Part shown: in pieces, positions 22,397-33,830 of the stretch
How positions within the stretch are numbered: position 1 is the stretch's first letter
Layout: each line of letters opens with the position of its first letter
Origin: Zizania palustris
Taxonomy: Eukaryota > Streptophyta > Magnoliopsida > Poales > Poaceae
Assembly (NCBI GenBank): GCA_019279435.1
Contig: JAAALK010000080.1
Location: 94,836,311 to 94,900,310 of the forward strand
Length of the DNA stretch: 64,000 nt
Direction of reading: 5' to 3'
Position numbers and translations under genes: made by a program
Notes under the pieces: model-generated
What the model saw: the letters and a program-made list of their open reading frames with translations, nothing else
Databases searched by the model: none
Told to the model about the DNA's origin: nothing

Positions 22397-23453
22397 TGTT
22401 GGGGGAATAAGTTTCCCTTGAACAGGGGCCAAATGACGTCAGCCTCCGATAGCCTTCGGCCCGAAGCCCAACGCTGTCGAAACATGTTCCTTTCTGAAGA
22501 AGCTATTTCCAAGTCCCAAGGTACACTTCAAAGCCCTCTGGAGCGAGGCCTTCGAACCCCTTCAGAGCCCTCCGGAGCGAAGCCCTCAATATCCCTTGAA
22601 GATTGTCAGAAGCTAAGTCTCAGGCTAACTTCAAAATTAGCCTCCGGGCCTTGTTCGGAGCCTTCGGGCTCTGTTCGGAGTTAACCTTCAGGTTTCCTTT
22701 GGAGCTCCTCAGAGCTAGTCTCCGGACCCTTTCCAGCCAACTGAAAGCTAAGTGTCCGAGACCTCAGTTCGGAGCCCAGTTCGGAGCCCCAGTTTGAAGC
22801 TCCAGTTTGGAGCCCCAGTTCGGAGCCCCAGTTCGGAGCTCCGCTCGGAGCCCCAGTTCGGAGCCCAAGTTCGGAGCCCTAGTTCGGAGCTCCAGTTCGG
22901 AGTATACTTCGAAGCCCACTTCAGAGTGTGCTTCGAAGCCTCCCTTGCAGCCTCTGCCTGAAGAGCTCCGGCCCCTACTCCGAGCCCAGCAGATATTTGC
23001 ACACCGCTACAGTGTAGAAGCCATACCAGGGGCCCCTCTGCCCCTAGTATGTCGTTTAGCTGGCCAAGCTGTGACGTTGTCTAACACGTCTGTAAAGCTG
23101 TAAAGCACTTCTGTAATGTAGCTAGCTCCTTTTCCCCTTTTTGCCCCTATGAGCCTAGGGCTTATAGAGGGCATTTTGGTCTTTTCCTTTGGCCTGTGTG
23201 CCTATAAAACAGGGCCAAGCCCTTGTAACAAGGGAGCCTATCCAAGGGCCATGAAACCCTAGAGTTCACTACACCACACCAAGGCATACCATGCCAAATC
23301 CACCACAAACTGGACGTAGGTCTATTATCCCCTAGGGGAGGTCCGAACCAGTATAAATCCTTTCTCCCTCTGAGAGGACCCTTCGAGGTTCATTTTACAC
23401 ACCATATACACATATACAAAACATGTTTTGTAGCTAACACAATTGCTACAACA
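22397..23453 (+). repeat. 3' LTR of element C
   Basis: 1057 bp, preceded by a purine-rich tract GCGAGGGGCTAC that could prime the plus strand. TATA at about 23203-23210. It differs from the 5' LTR by several indels in the TTCGGAG repeat zone and scattered substitutions. Confidence 0.9.
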
Positions 23454-23458
23454 AGTAG

Positions 23459-23569
23459 GTATTAAGATGTTGCGCTTGTCGATATCCATGCCTCCCACGA
23501 CATCCATCGGCTATGTAGATGTAGTAGTCGTTGTAGATGTACCGGTGGCCGATGTAGATGTACCCGTCA
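23459..23569 (-). pseudogene. gag: Element A gag N-terminal fragment
   Basis: A minus-strand ATG at ~23569 opens M-T-G-T-S-T-S-A-T-G with Thr/Ser/Ala repeats, as at the B gag start (28848), then reads D-I-D-K-R-N-I-L-I-P-T up to the element C insertion. It continues on the other side at 16473 with T-L-E-D-I-P. A TAG interrupts the Thr-rich stretch. Confidence 0.75.
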
Positions 23570-23587
23570 TGTTGGCGTAGCTTCTCC

Positions 23588-23609
23588 CCAGTGGAGTCAC
23601 CAAAAAGTG
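23588..23609 (-). promoter_or_regulatory. Primer-binding site of element A
   Basis: On the minus strand TTTTTGGTGACTCCACTGGG follows the LTR by three bases. Element B has the near-identical TTTTTGGCGACTCCGCTAGG at the same place. Confidence 0.7.
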
Positions 23610-24852
23610 TGTTGACACAGAAATGTGCCCCTGCACTTGGGTCAGTTCGACGATCCAAAAGTGTGTGGATACTTAGGGACAAGCCTAAGCGTAAAACATC
23701 ACTGACATCGTGTTCTGACTACCCTTAGCCGTGGTAAGAGGGGTGGAGTCACCAGGTAATCAGATCACACAGAAATAATCCAATTAGCCAAATGAAATGT
23801 ATTTAAACAAAGCAAGTCAGAAACTAGACAGAGTGTTCCATCAAAGGGTGTCTTCGGCATTCAGACTGATCTAGCCGGAGATAAACTCTAAATCGATCTG
23901 GACACGACAATCACCTCCAAACAGTGGGGTTTGACGTAAAGTCTCCGATACAATGAGATACAGAGAAATGACTTAGGTGCAACGCACGAGCGCGACTTTG
24001 TCCAGAGCGTGATACAAGTGTGGCGAAGCCTGTCGTGACAAAGTGTGCTAGCGAAGAGTGTTGGCGGGCGGTCGAAGCAGCAGTCTCCTCGAAGGGTGTT
24101 CTGGCAACCTCCGAAATTGATCTCTTAGCTCCGGACACCCCCAACGAAGTAGCTCCGAATGTGGAAACCTGCAACAGAGTAGATTTGAAGTATCAATTCG
24201 GCCTGAGGACCGAATTTTGCTAAGTGTTGCACTAGTGGTTAAGGTAACAATCTGTTACGCAGATTAGCGGATACTTCACGAGCGAAGTAACAAGGCGATA
24301 GCAATCTCTTACATAGATTAACAGATACTTTACAGGTGAAGTAACAAGTCTTACCACTATTCCGAAGTGGCCGTCGGAGGGCTTCCAGGCAAACCCATGA
24401 AGAATACAGAAAATAAAGATAAAGTAAAGTGTGGTTCAAAGCTAGGGCTTTGTGGTTTGATTTGTGTTGGGGGCCAGTTCTGAACCGGCCTCACCACTAT
24501 ATTTATAGGGGCTAGACTTCTAATCTCTAAGCCTAATCTGGTGGAATTCGGTTTGATCACGGGTGAAAGACTCAGTCAAAAATCGTACTCAATCTTTAAC
24601 TCTGCCTGAAGTGGGCCTTTGGCCAAGCCCGCCGAAGTCCGCTCCTTGGGCCGAAGCTTTGGCGGAGTGGGCCTCCGAAGGCCTCCAGGCCGAAGGCGGT
24701 GGGCTGGCTAAAAGCTTCCGAAGCCCGTAGCCTATTGGACCTTCGACCTATAGGGCTTCAGCCCAACCCGCGACACGTGCATTTTCGGCCCAAATTGCCA
24801 AAATTGGTATTTTGACAATCTTAACCATTAATGCCATTTTTTGCTACCAACA
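23610..24852 (-). repeat. 5' LTR of element A
   Basis: 1243 bp. A minus-strand TATA box (CTATAAATATA) lies near 24499-24509. Two 53-bp tandem units at 24244-24349. It lacks a ~64-bp block present in the 3' LTR (around 7725-7790). Confidence 0.9.
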
Positions 24853-24857
24853 GGAGG

Positions 24858-26443
24858 CATTATCTTGTCGGTAACAGATGTGAAGTTTTCACCGACCACA
24901 AGAGCCTCAAGTATATATTCACCCAGCCCGACCTAAACCTCAGATAAAGAAGATGGTTAGAATTAATCAAGGATTATGACTTAGGTATCCACTATCATCC
25001 AGGCAAGGAAAACGTGGTGGCCGATGCTTTAAGTCAGAAGGGATACTGCAATGCCCTCTCGATACGAGATCAAGTCCCTCTGCTATATCGAGAAATGGAA
25101 AGGTTGAACCTAGGAATCACTACCAGAGAATACATCGCCGTCCTAGAGGCAAGACCTGTCTTAATAGACCAAATCCGCGAAGCACAGAAAGAAGACCCCA
25201 ACATAACAGATATCCAGAAGAATATGAGGAAGGGAAAATCCCAGGCTTCTCCGAAGATGAAGTCGACACTATATGGTTCGGAAACCGTCTATGAGTGCCC
25301 AACCAGCTAGAGCTAAAGGTCATCATCCTCAAGGAAGCCCATGAGAACCTGTACTCCATACACCCGGGAGTACTAAAATGTGCCAGGACATGAAGGATAA
25401 GTACTGGTGGGTCAGCCTCAAGGTCCTCGAATGGAAGTGGGAAGAGGTGGGAATGGACTTCATCACTAGACTACCCAGAACCCAAGCCGGATATGACTCC
25501 ATTTGGGTGATCATTGATCAGCTCACCAAGGTAGCTCACTTCATCCCCGTAAAGACAACTTATAGTGGCCCGAATCTAGCAAAACTGTACATGTCCCGGA
25601 TCGTGTGTTTACATGGAGTTCTAAAGAAGATCGTATCTGACCGAGGTAGCCAGTTCACCTCCAAGTTTTGGAAGAATCTTTAGGAAGAGCTCGGCACCTG
25701 ACTAAACTTTAGTACGGCGTACCACCCACAGACAGATGGTCAGACTAAAAGGGTAAACCAGAAACTAGAATACATGCTCAGAGCCTGCACCATAGATTTT
25801 GGCGAAATGTGGGACAAGTGCTTGCCCTATGAAGAGCTCTCATACAACAACAGCTATCAAGTCAGTTTACAGATGTCCCCTTTCAAGGCATTCTATGGAC
25901 GTAAGTGTAGAACATCACTACTATGGGATCAGATTGGTGAATCCCAGCTATTCGGAACAGACATTTTGTGAGAGGCCGAAGAGAAAGTCAAAATCATCAG
26001 AGACCGGTTAAAGATAGCAAAGTCCCACCAAAAGAGTTATGTCGACAATCGATGTAGAGATTTGGCATTCGAGGAAGGAGACTATGTTTATCTTCGAGTC
26101 ACTCCCCTCTGAGGCACTTATAGGTTCAACATGAAGGGAAAGTTAGATCCCCGTTATGTTGGTCCCTTTCCAATCCTCCGTCGGCAAGGAGAAGTTGCAT
26201 ATCAGCTGGAGTTACCACCCTCCTTAGCCGGACTACATGATGTATTTCACGTATCTCAGTTGAGAAGCTAGTTCAGATCCTAGAGGTCAAGGAAAGACCA
26301 GGAGTCGAGTGGTGCATTTCTACAAGATTCAATGGAGCAACCACCCCATCGAAGAAGCCACTTGGGAAAAAGAGGATGAACTGAAAACCTAATAACCCGA
26401 GTTATTCGAAAAGCTTTTTGAATCTCCAGGATGAGATTCTCTG
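24858..26443 (+). pseudogene. pol (RH-IN-CHD): Gypsy1 RNase H, integrase and chromodomain
   Basis: Continues gypsy1 after element A. RNase H: F-T-D-H-K-S-L-K and A-D-A-L-S at 24890-25035. Integrase: M-D-F-I (~25455) and S-D-R-G-S-Q-F (~25640). The third catalytic residue is changed, G-Q-T-K-R instead of G-Q-T-E-R (~25745). About 31 codons covering the Cys pair of the zinc-binding domain are missing at ~25420. A C-terminal chromodomain-like stretch (R-V-V-H-F-Y-K-I-Q-W-S-N-H-P, then E-E-A-T-W-E) is at 26305-26400 in a shifted frame, with L-F-E near 26405. TAG/TGA stops occur at about 25681, 25699, 25969 and 26110. Confidence 0.85.
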
Positions 26444-26458
26444 TAAGGGGGATAGGTT
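26444..26458 (+). promoter_or_regulatory. Polypurine tract of gypsy1
   Basis: TAAGGGGGATAGGTT lies directly before the LTR start TGTAACAG. Element D has the related AAGGTGGATAGGTT. Confidence 0.85.
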
Positions 26459-27746
26459 TGTAACAGCCCAAATTTCCAAAGGTAAAAATAAAAATTAATA
26501 AATATACTTTTTGGAAAAGGGATTATTTTGATTTTCTATAAAGCTGAAAATGTCCAAATAAATAAAAATCTAGAGAATTAATCCAAACCAAGGTCTGAGA
26601 AAATTATATTATGTTCCTAAGACCAAGATACAATTTTGGGAATTTTTACAAATTTTTCCATCCTTTGCTGCTAGCCCATAATTTATAACTCATTTTCTGT
26701 AATTATTTTTATTCAAAAATGGATTTTAAATACTAATGGGGTGCCCCCTTCCTTTCTCTCTCTCCGGCCGGCCCAACCCATTCACCCTGCAGCCCTCTCA
26801 CTGACATGTGGACCCCGCCTGTCGGCGTACTCAGCCACTCGCCTAAGCACCTGGCCCACCTATCAGCCCCCTACCCTCTCTCCGCGCAAAGCTCCCTGGC
26901 TCACTTGTCGGCGCCGACCGTTACCTTGCACGCTCACTGACCGGTGGATCGATCTTGTCAGGTTTGTCTTCCTCGCATCATTGTCATCCCAAGAACTCCA
27001 GTCGAATCCCTCATCTTGGATTCGCCTCCACCATGGGTGCAAGCTCCAATTAACACCCAGGAGTTAATCACCAGTAATCCCCCACACATTTCCCCTCGGA
27101 TCCCCTCACGATTAATCCACTTAATCGCTGTAATCAACCTCGCCAGAGTTACACCCCTCTCGGCATTCACAGCGCCCCGCCCCTCCCCCTCACTGCTAAT
27201 GCACTATAAAAGGGCCCATGAGCACCGCATCTAGCCACACCACTCACTTGCCATCCCTCTTCAGAAACAAGCGCCACATTGTATAATTTTGTGCCGCTCC
27301 TCTGCCCTGCCTCTAGCCGTCGCTCGTCGTCGCCGAAGTTCGCCTTCATCGTCGTTGCCTCCCCGACCTCAGCCCCCACTCCGCATGAGCTCCTCGCCAC
27401 TAGAACTCCATCACCGACGAGGACCCGAACATCTTCGCCGCCCCCGCTCGTCGCCGACCTCACCCCGTCGACCCCTAGCCGCCGCACTGGTACCATCGTG
27501 ATCCCCTCACTACCTTCATTCTATTTTGTGCTTAGGTAGGGCTTAAGGCCATCACCGCCACTGCTAGGGTCACCGTCACTCTCGGCCATCGTCGGAGAAG
27601 ATGGCCGACATAGGGTAAAACACTATGACGTGATAAATCTCGTTACAGCCACACGATCTCGATTGGACGGTTGTGGTTATATCGCTTCGGGATTTAATCC
27701 TAGTCGTTCATCTGATCAAAAGGGTATCAGGTGATCACAACCATCC
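26459..27746 (+). repeat. 3' LTR of gypsy1, first part
   Basis: Starts TGTAACAGCCCAAATTT, as in element D (TGTAACACCCCAATTTT). An AT-rich start is followed by a CG-rich U3 (26740-27540) and a TATA box (ACTATAAAAGGG) at about 27203-27214. Interrupted by element B at 27747. The Pro/Arg-rich ORFs inside are by-products of the base composition. Confidence 0.85.
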
Positions 27747-28809
27747 TGTTGATAGCAAAAAATGGCATTAATGGCCAGATTGTCAAAATATCAATTTTGG
27801 TAATTTGGGCCAAAAATACACATGTCTAGGGTCCGTCCGAAGCCTTACAGGGCCGAAGCCCATTGAGCTAGGGCTCTGAAAGCCTCCAGCCATCACATGG
27901 GCTTCGGCTGGGAAGCCTTCGGAGGCCCACGCCACCAGAGTTTTGACCCAAGGAGCTGGCCTCGATGGGCCTGGCCGAAGCCCACTTCGGCAGAGGTGGA
28001 GTTGTATGCTTCGCTTGTCACTTCGCTTGTGAAGTATCCATTAATCTACATAATAGATTGCTATCGCCTTGTTACTTCTCCTATGAATTATCCGCTAATC
28101 TACATAATAGATTGCTACCTTCGCTACTAGTGCAACACTTAGCAAAATTTAGTCCTCAGGTCGGATTGGTACTTCGAACTCTCTCTGTTGCATGTTCGCA
28201 CGTTCGGAGCTACTTCGTCGGAGGTGTCCGGAGCTGAGAGATCGGTTTCCGAGGTCCCCGGTACACCCTTTGGCGGGATTGCAGGCTTCGACAACAGGCT
28301 CCGCCAGTATACTTCATTGCAACGGGCTTCGCCACGACCGTACTCCACACCAGACGAAGTTGCACTCGCGTGTGGCCCTCGCGTTAACATTCTGTAGTTT
28401 GTTGTATCGGAGATATCACGCCGAACCCTGCTGTTCGGAGGTGATCATCACGTCTAGATCCGTTCGGAGCCCATCTTCGACCGGATCAATCCGAATGCCG
28501 AAGCACCCTTCAGCAGAGTACTTCGCGCCAGGCACCGAAGGTACCCTTTGGTGACCCCTTCGCATCAGACTTCGAACCAGACGGGCTCTGACTGGTTTGC
28601 TGATTTTATTCTGTTTAATCTATCTCTTTCGGCTAATTGGATTATTTTGTGTAATCTGGTTGCCTGGTGACTCCACCCTCCTTATCACGACTAAGGGTAG
28701 TCGGGACGCGGCGTCGGTGTTACGTCACGCTTAGGCTCGTCCCTAAGTATTCGTGCACTTTTGGATCGTCAAACTGACCCAAGTGCGGGGGCACGTTTCC
28801 GTGTCAACA
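27747..28809 (+). repeat. 5' LTR of element B (internally deleted)
   Basis: 1063 bp against 1283 bp for the 3' LTR. The missing ~220 bp corresponds to about 49817-50040 and includes the TATA box and presumed start site. The junction is near 28008. The rest aligns closely. Confidence 0.9.
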
Positions 28810-28836
28810 CACTTTTTGGCGACTCCGCTAGGGAAG
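28810..28836 (+). promoter_or_regulatory. Primer-binding site of element B
   Basis: TTTTTGGCGACTCCGCTAGG begins three bases after the LTR end, the same spacing as in A. Confidence 0.75.
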
Positions 28837-28847
28837 GCTACGCCAAC

Positions 28848-30890
28848 ATGACGAGTACATCTACATCGGCCACCGGTACATCTACGTTGACGACTACGTC
28901 TACACCGCCGATGGACACAATAGGAGGCGCGGATATTGACAACCGCAACATCTTAACACCAACACTTGAAGATATCCCCGGACAAGACCGAGCAGAGATC
29001 AAGGCAAAGCTAAAGGCACTCCAAGACATGATGCTTGGGGGCTAAGTCAAGACGCGCGCGGGCTTCATCAAGCACGACATCATCACCCCCGACCTCGCTC
29101 AGGTCCAGGTAACACCTGTATCGCCTCGTTTATCTTCTTTAGAAATTGAGCAAAAAATAGCCGCATCAGTAGATCAAGCCGTTAGCGCCTCGCTAGCCAA
29201 TCGTTTAGATTCGCCAGTCAGCTCCCAAGTAGAGGCAATTCTTAGGAGGTTCGGCTTTACTGAGGCCGTACCCCCGGTTCCCATTGCTAGTGCACCTCCA
29301 TCAAACCACATGTACGGTAGAACTAATCACAGCACTGGCACAATCACGTCTCTGGCCTCAGCACTTGTGGCCGAGACAAGTCATTACACCTACAGTCAAA
29401 ACAATACGACATACCATGCACCACCACCGGCGCTGGTACCCGCGCTACCCGTACCACACGCGCAGGTGCCCGGGCACAAGCACGTCATACAGATAGCGCG
29501 TAGGGAAGAGGCCCATGGCCGACACGCCGATATCCCACCGCGTGTCGTGCCCCCGCACGAGAGGCGCGCACAAGCAACATGCCCAAGATGACATAGAGGA
29601 GTGGGTCCGCGCACTATTTAGAGATTGTGCCAGCTTCATGCCCAAGGGATAGGTTAGGGTTTACCGTAAGCCCTACCCCGACAATCTTGACACAGTGCCC
29701 TACCCCCGCGGCTATAGAATCCCTGAATTCACTAAGTTCGATGGCGAGGGTAGCAAAACTACACTAGAACACGTTAGTCAATTCTTGGCACAGTGTGGAG
29801 AGGTTAGCGGGATAGATGCACTAAAGGTTAGACCATTTTCTCTCTCGCTACCCGGCACCGCTTTCACTTGGTTTTCAGCGCTCCCGCCGAACTCCATCCA
29901 CACGTGGGATGATTTAGAGCGGAAATTCCATAATTATTTCTACACGGGTGAGACGGAACTTAGGCTTTCACATTTGACATCGATTAAGCAGAAATCTAAT
30001 GAGAGCGCCTCTGAGTACGTCAAGCATTTCAGGGATACTAGAAACCGATGTTTTAGCCTTAATATTTCAGAAAGGGACTTGGCGGAACTAGCTTTTAATG
30101 GGCTGCGTTCCGAAATTAAAGAGAGGTTACATAACCAAAACTTTTTAGAAGTTAGCCAAGTTTTGCAGCAGGCTCTGGTCCAGGAAGGCCGAACCAAAGA
30201 TAAAAAGTTTATTAAGACGTTTAGCAAGCCTAGGGCCGAAATACACATCATGGAACACTCTGATGAGGAGGAGTCAGAGGAGGAGGATTCGGCTGACATG
30301 TACGCGGCCGAATGGGTCTGGAATGCTAAAAATAAACCTGTCACCTGCTCTGAGTTACGACCATCCCCCTCAAAGAATCGACTTAGTGAGGTCAAGTACT
30401 CGTTTGATATAACTAAATGAGATAAAATATTTGATTTTCTCTTAAAAATCCAGCTTCTCAGGTTACCTAAGGGTCAAGTCATTCCACCTGCCGATGAGTT
30501 AAAGAAGCATCCATACTGTAAGTGGCATGACTCGCATTCGCATAATACTAATGATTGCAATGTTTTTCGACAGCAGATACAATCGGCCATAGAAGAAGGA
30601 CGATTGAAGATAGACCATAATCCGAAGATGAAGCTGGATAAAGATCCTTTTCCCTTCAATGTCGTCGACCTCGGCAAGAAAACGGTGTTTATTCAGCCAG
30701 AACAGGTCGAGTCGGCCAAGGGGAAGGACGTGATTGTTGGAGAACCGCGCACTCGCACACTCGTGCCAAAGAACACCGAGGTAGGAGTGTGGAAACGGAA
30801 CATTAATACACCTTCGGCTAAGGCTCACAAGAGGCCGAAGGTAACGTATAACATGTTGTTGAATAAGCATCGAAGAAGGGCCAAGGAGAC
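28848..30890 (+). pseudogene. gag: Element B gag
   Basis: ATG at 28848 opens a Thr/Ser-rich N-terminus. A stop at 29043 replaces the Tyr of element A, and another frame break comes near 29590. The frame 29695-30418 holds the Gag core (P-E-F-T-K-F-D-G-E-G, W-D-D-L-E-R-K-F-H-N-Y-F, E-R-D-L-A-E-L-A-F), then a Glu-rich acidic stretch. After a TGA at 30418 (CGA-type change) the motif C-x2-H-x4-H-x4-C is at ~30518-30560. Residues after this run on to ~30890 with K-H-R-R-R-A-K-E. Confidence 0.85.
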
Positions 30891-31813
30891 TGGTCCATGC
30901 ACTCAGAAGCTAAAGCAGCTGAAGGGTCCGGGACCCTCAGAGGGTAGCTTCGGACCGAAGCAGGCGGTCCCTCTGCACGGAGGCTTCGGACCGTGGTGGC
31001 CTGATGCCCCGAACGGTGGTTCCGAGCCACAATGGTCAGGCCCCCTATACAGCAACTTCGGCCCCCAATGGTCGAACCCCGAACCATGTTGGACCTCTCC
31101 GATGGGAGGCTTTGGCCCACACTAGCCGAACGTACCTCCGTCTTGGCAGGACCCTTCGCTGGTGTGGTCCGAGATACCTTCGACTTGGCCGAACCCCCCT
31201 CCAGGTAACGGGTTCGGCTCACAATGGGCGAGGCCATTGGATCCGCCAATGCCTCCGCCGTATGACTGGGCGGGAACCCCGTGGGGTCCGTACATATCCG
31301 GGCTGGGGTACCCTCCGCAACCTAACACTATGCCTACTTTCCTTCGGAGTGTTATGGATGGCGGGGACAGACAGACGCGGCAGAGGGAGGCATCGTCCAC
31401 AGACTGTCCATAGTGCCTCCTAATCGGACCATGCAGAGTGAAGCCGAAGGGTGCGAAAACGCGGAGGCCGAAGTCAGAGAGTCCGAAGCCATAACCATCA
31501 GAGTTGGGTCTCAGGAAGTCCCAATCCCGAAGGCTTTGTCACCGAGGTCTGACGGAGGTAAGTCCCATGCTTCGGCCGGACTCTGCACCGAAGCTTGGCT
31601 CGATCGGCCTGACAAGGCCGGTCCATCCGACGGGGTTCGCAGCGAAGCCCCCTCCGAACGCAAGATGCACAAGGCCGAAGGGCGCAGTACCACTTGGCCA
31701 GAATTGATGGAAGTCGAACAGTAGCACCAGGCACCAAGCCTCAGCCATCTTGGGCACCTCCATGCATGTCCAAATCACAGAAGAGACGCTTACAATGACT
31801 ACGTGCACAGGAG
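30891..31813 (+). pseudogene. Element B Gag-protease linker with G-F-G-P repeats
   Basis: Encodes imperfect units such as G-G-F-G-P-W-W-P and N-F-G-P-Q-W-S (30940-31125), then a Pro/Gly-rich stretch and an E/A-rich stretch (31413-31724). Stops at ~31123 and ~31411. Counterpart of 13261-14849 in A. No recognised domain. Confidence 0.6.
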
Positions 31814-32677
31814 ATGCGTGAGAGGGAAGCTGAGGCCGAGCGCGACGCTATCTTCGAAGAGATCCGCCCTCGGCCAACTACAAAACAGGTATGGAGGGAG
31901 AAGCTGGTTGAGATAACCAACCCGGTTCCTAGTCCGAGCAACGATGATGACGACATGCTCGATGACGATTACTCGCCCATCTCTGAAGGGCCCGCACCCC
32001 AGGTGATGGACATCAACATCGTCATGCTGCCCGCCGAGTTTGCCTTACCACAGGACGAGGCCGAGGTCGCTCAACTGAACCTCGTCCCGCGTAGCGCCAT
32101 CTTCGAGAAGCCCGAGGAGTCGGCTCGCCATCTAAAGCCCCTCTATTTCAGAGGTCACATCGATGGGGAGCCGATTTCCCGAATGCTCGTTGACGGCGGC
32201 GCCACCGTCAACTTAATGCCTTACTTATTGTTGAAGAAGCTTGGCAGGGACGAAGATGACCTAAAGAAGACCAACTTGATGCTCAACGGCTTCAACGGTG
32301 AGAGCTCCGAGGCCAAGGGCGTACTCTCTATGGAGGTGACGGTGGGAAACAAACGTTGACAACAGCATTTTTTGTCGTCAACGTACAAGGTAACTATAGC
32401 ATACTACTCGGGCGCGACTGGATTCACGTGAACTGTTGCATTCCTTCTACTATTCACCAGTGCCTAATACAGTGGGACGGCGATGAGGTGGAGGTCATCC
32501 CCGCGGATACTTCGGCCCAAGTAGCATTGGCCAATGTATCGGTTGACGCCGTCCATAACAAAGTAGATTGTCTGTCAGGTAGAGATCTTTCGGATTACGA
32601 TTTTTTTAGTGTATCCGGAGGACGGTTTGTACCTGTGTCTGTAAAGCCGGCTGGAGTAGCACGGCTATTTTTGTATT
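31814..32677 (+). pseudogene. pro: Element B aspartic protease
   Basis: Frame 31814-32357 begins M-R-E-R-E-A-E-A, has an acidic linker and H-I-D-G-E-P-I-S-R-M-L-V-D-G-G-A-T-V-N. A one-base frameshift near 32357 moves the reading to 32356-32677, which holds Y-S-I-L-L-G-R-D-W-I-H and the C-terminal extension. D-G-G-A is the usual Tat active-site variant. Confidence 0.85.
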
Positions 32678-32684
32678 AATAGTC

Positions 32685-33830
32685 ATGTCTAGCAAGAGTA
32701 ATCTAGATTGGCTAAAGTCTCGTGTGGAGCAATATCGGTCTAGTAAAGACGGTATTGCCGAAGCCATCGGGGACTTTAGCGAAGTAGAGAAATTAGGACA
32801 AGGTTTTGCGTCGGCCGATCCCTTGGAGGAAGTCGATATAGGTGATGGTAGCATCCCAAGGCCGACTTTTGTAAACCAACATCTATAGCCCGATGAAAAG
32901 GCTATAGTAATAAAGTTACTTCGGTCGTATGTTGATTATTTCGCATGGGAGTATAGCGAGATACCAGGGCTAAGCCGCGATCTCGTGGAGCATCGGCTGC
33001 CCATCAAATCCAGATTTAGGCCTTAAAAGCAACCTCCTTGCCGCTTTAATTCGGCGTCTACGACTGAGTTAAAGAGGAAGTAGAGCGACTACTCAAGGCT
33101 GAATTTATTAGGCCGTGCAGGTACGCGGAATGGGTTGCTAACATTGTGCCTGTAGAGTAGAAAGGGAGCGACAAGATACGGGTATGCATTGATTTTAGGG
33201 ATCTGAATAGATCCACTCCGAAGGATGAGTATCCAATGCCGATAGCCGACATGCTGATCAACGACGCTTCAAGACACAATGTACTAAGTTTTCTTGATGG
33301 CAATGCTGGTTATAATCAAATCTTTATGGCCAAAGAGGACGTCTATAAGACTGCCTTTCGATGCCCTGGTTTTGTCGGTTTGTTCGAGTGGGTCGTCATG
33401 ACTTTTGGTTTGAAAAATGTCGGCGCCACATATCAGCGCGCTATGGGAAACCATTTAGCCGATTTGAAGGTGGCTTTCGATAGGATGCGACAGTATGGGC
33501 TAAAAATGAACCCACTCAAGTGTGCTTTTGGCGTGTCGGCGGGTAAGTTCTTAGGTTTCATGATTCATGAGAGAGGCATAGAGATTGATCCTAAGAGACT
33601 TGAGAAGATTAGAAACATTACAGCGCCAACGTGCAAGAAGGATGTACAAAAACTGCTAGGCAAGATGAACTATTTGCGTTGCTTTATATCCAACTTGTCT
33701 GGCAAGATTGATGCATTTGTCCCCATACTCTGGCTAAAGAATGAAGCCGAGTTCACTTGGGGGCAAGCCAACAAAGTGCTTTCAAAAAGATCAAGGAGTG
33801 CTTGTCATCACCGCCTGTCGTGAGAGCACC
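32685..33830 (+). pseudogene. pol (RT): Element B reverse transcriptase, catalytic box deleted
   Basis: Starts M-S-S-K-S-N-L-D-W at 32685. After several stops (~32887, ~33025, ~33160) the frame 33236-33823 carries F-L-D-G-N-A-G-Y-N-Q and F-G-L-K-N-V-G-A-T-Y-Q-R-A-M, then jumps straight to G-N-H-L-A-D-L-K at ~33446. In element A, 26 codons containing Y-I-D-D lie between these. The removal is in frame and bounded in A by the direct repeat GCTATG, so it looks like a slippage or repair deletion. Thumb and connection sequences follow. Confidence 0.88.

Larger units (their letters stand above)
16479..23453 (+). mobile_element. Element C: non-autonomous LTR element carrying an antisense gene
   Basis: LTRs 16479-17552 and 22397-23453 start TGTTGGGG and end GCTACAACA, with a perfect 5-bp duplication AGTAG at 16474-16478 and 23454-23458. 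TATA boxes (CCTATAAAAACAGGG and a close copy) set the LTR orientation as plus. The ~4.8-kb interior has no gag, protease, RT or integrase on either strand. It has a Tat-like PBS, an array of short palindromes and a minus-strand gene. It is a large retrotransposon derivative (LARD) that would need enzymes from another element. Confidence 0.9.
7499..24852 (-). mobile_element. Element A: Tat-lineage Ty3/gypsy element, interrupted by element C
   Basis: LTRs are 7499-8862 (3' LTR) and 23610-24852 (5' LTR); both start TGTTGACAC and end CAACA on the plus strand. The 5-bp duplication GGAGG lies at 7494-7498 and 24853-24857. On the minus strand the order is 5' LTR, PBS, gag, protease, RT, RNase H, a second archaeal-type RNase H and integrase, the domain order of the plant Tat lineage. 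Element C splits the start of gag. The LTRs differ by indels (64 bp and one tandem-repeat unit) and many substitutions, so A is older than D. Scattered stops make it defective. Confidence 0.92.

Noticed and set aside
26741..27539. Overlapping Pro/Arg/Ser-rich ORFs that could look like a small plant gene
   Set aside because: They lie in the CG-rich U3/R of the gypsy1 LTR, occur on both strands and match no domain. Similar ORFs occur in D LTRs and LTR F at the same place.
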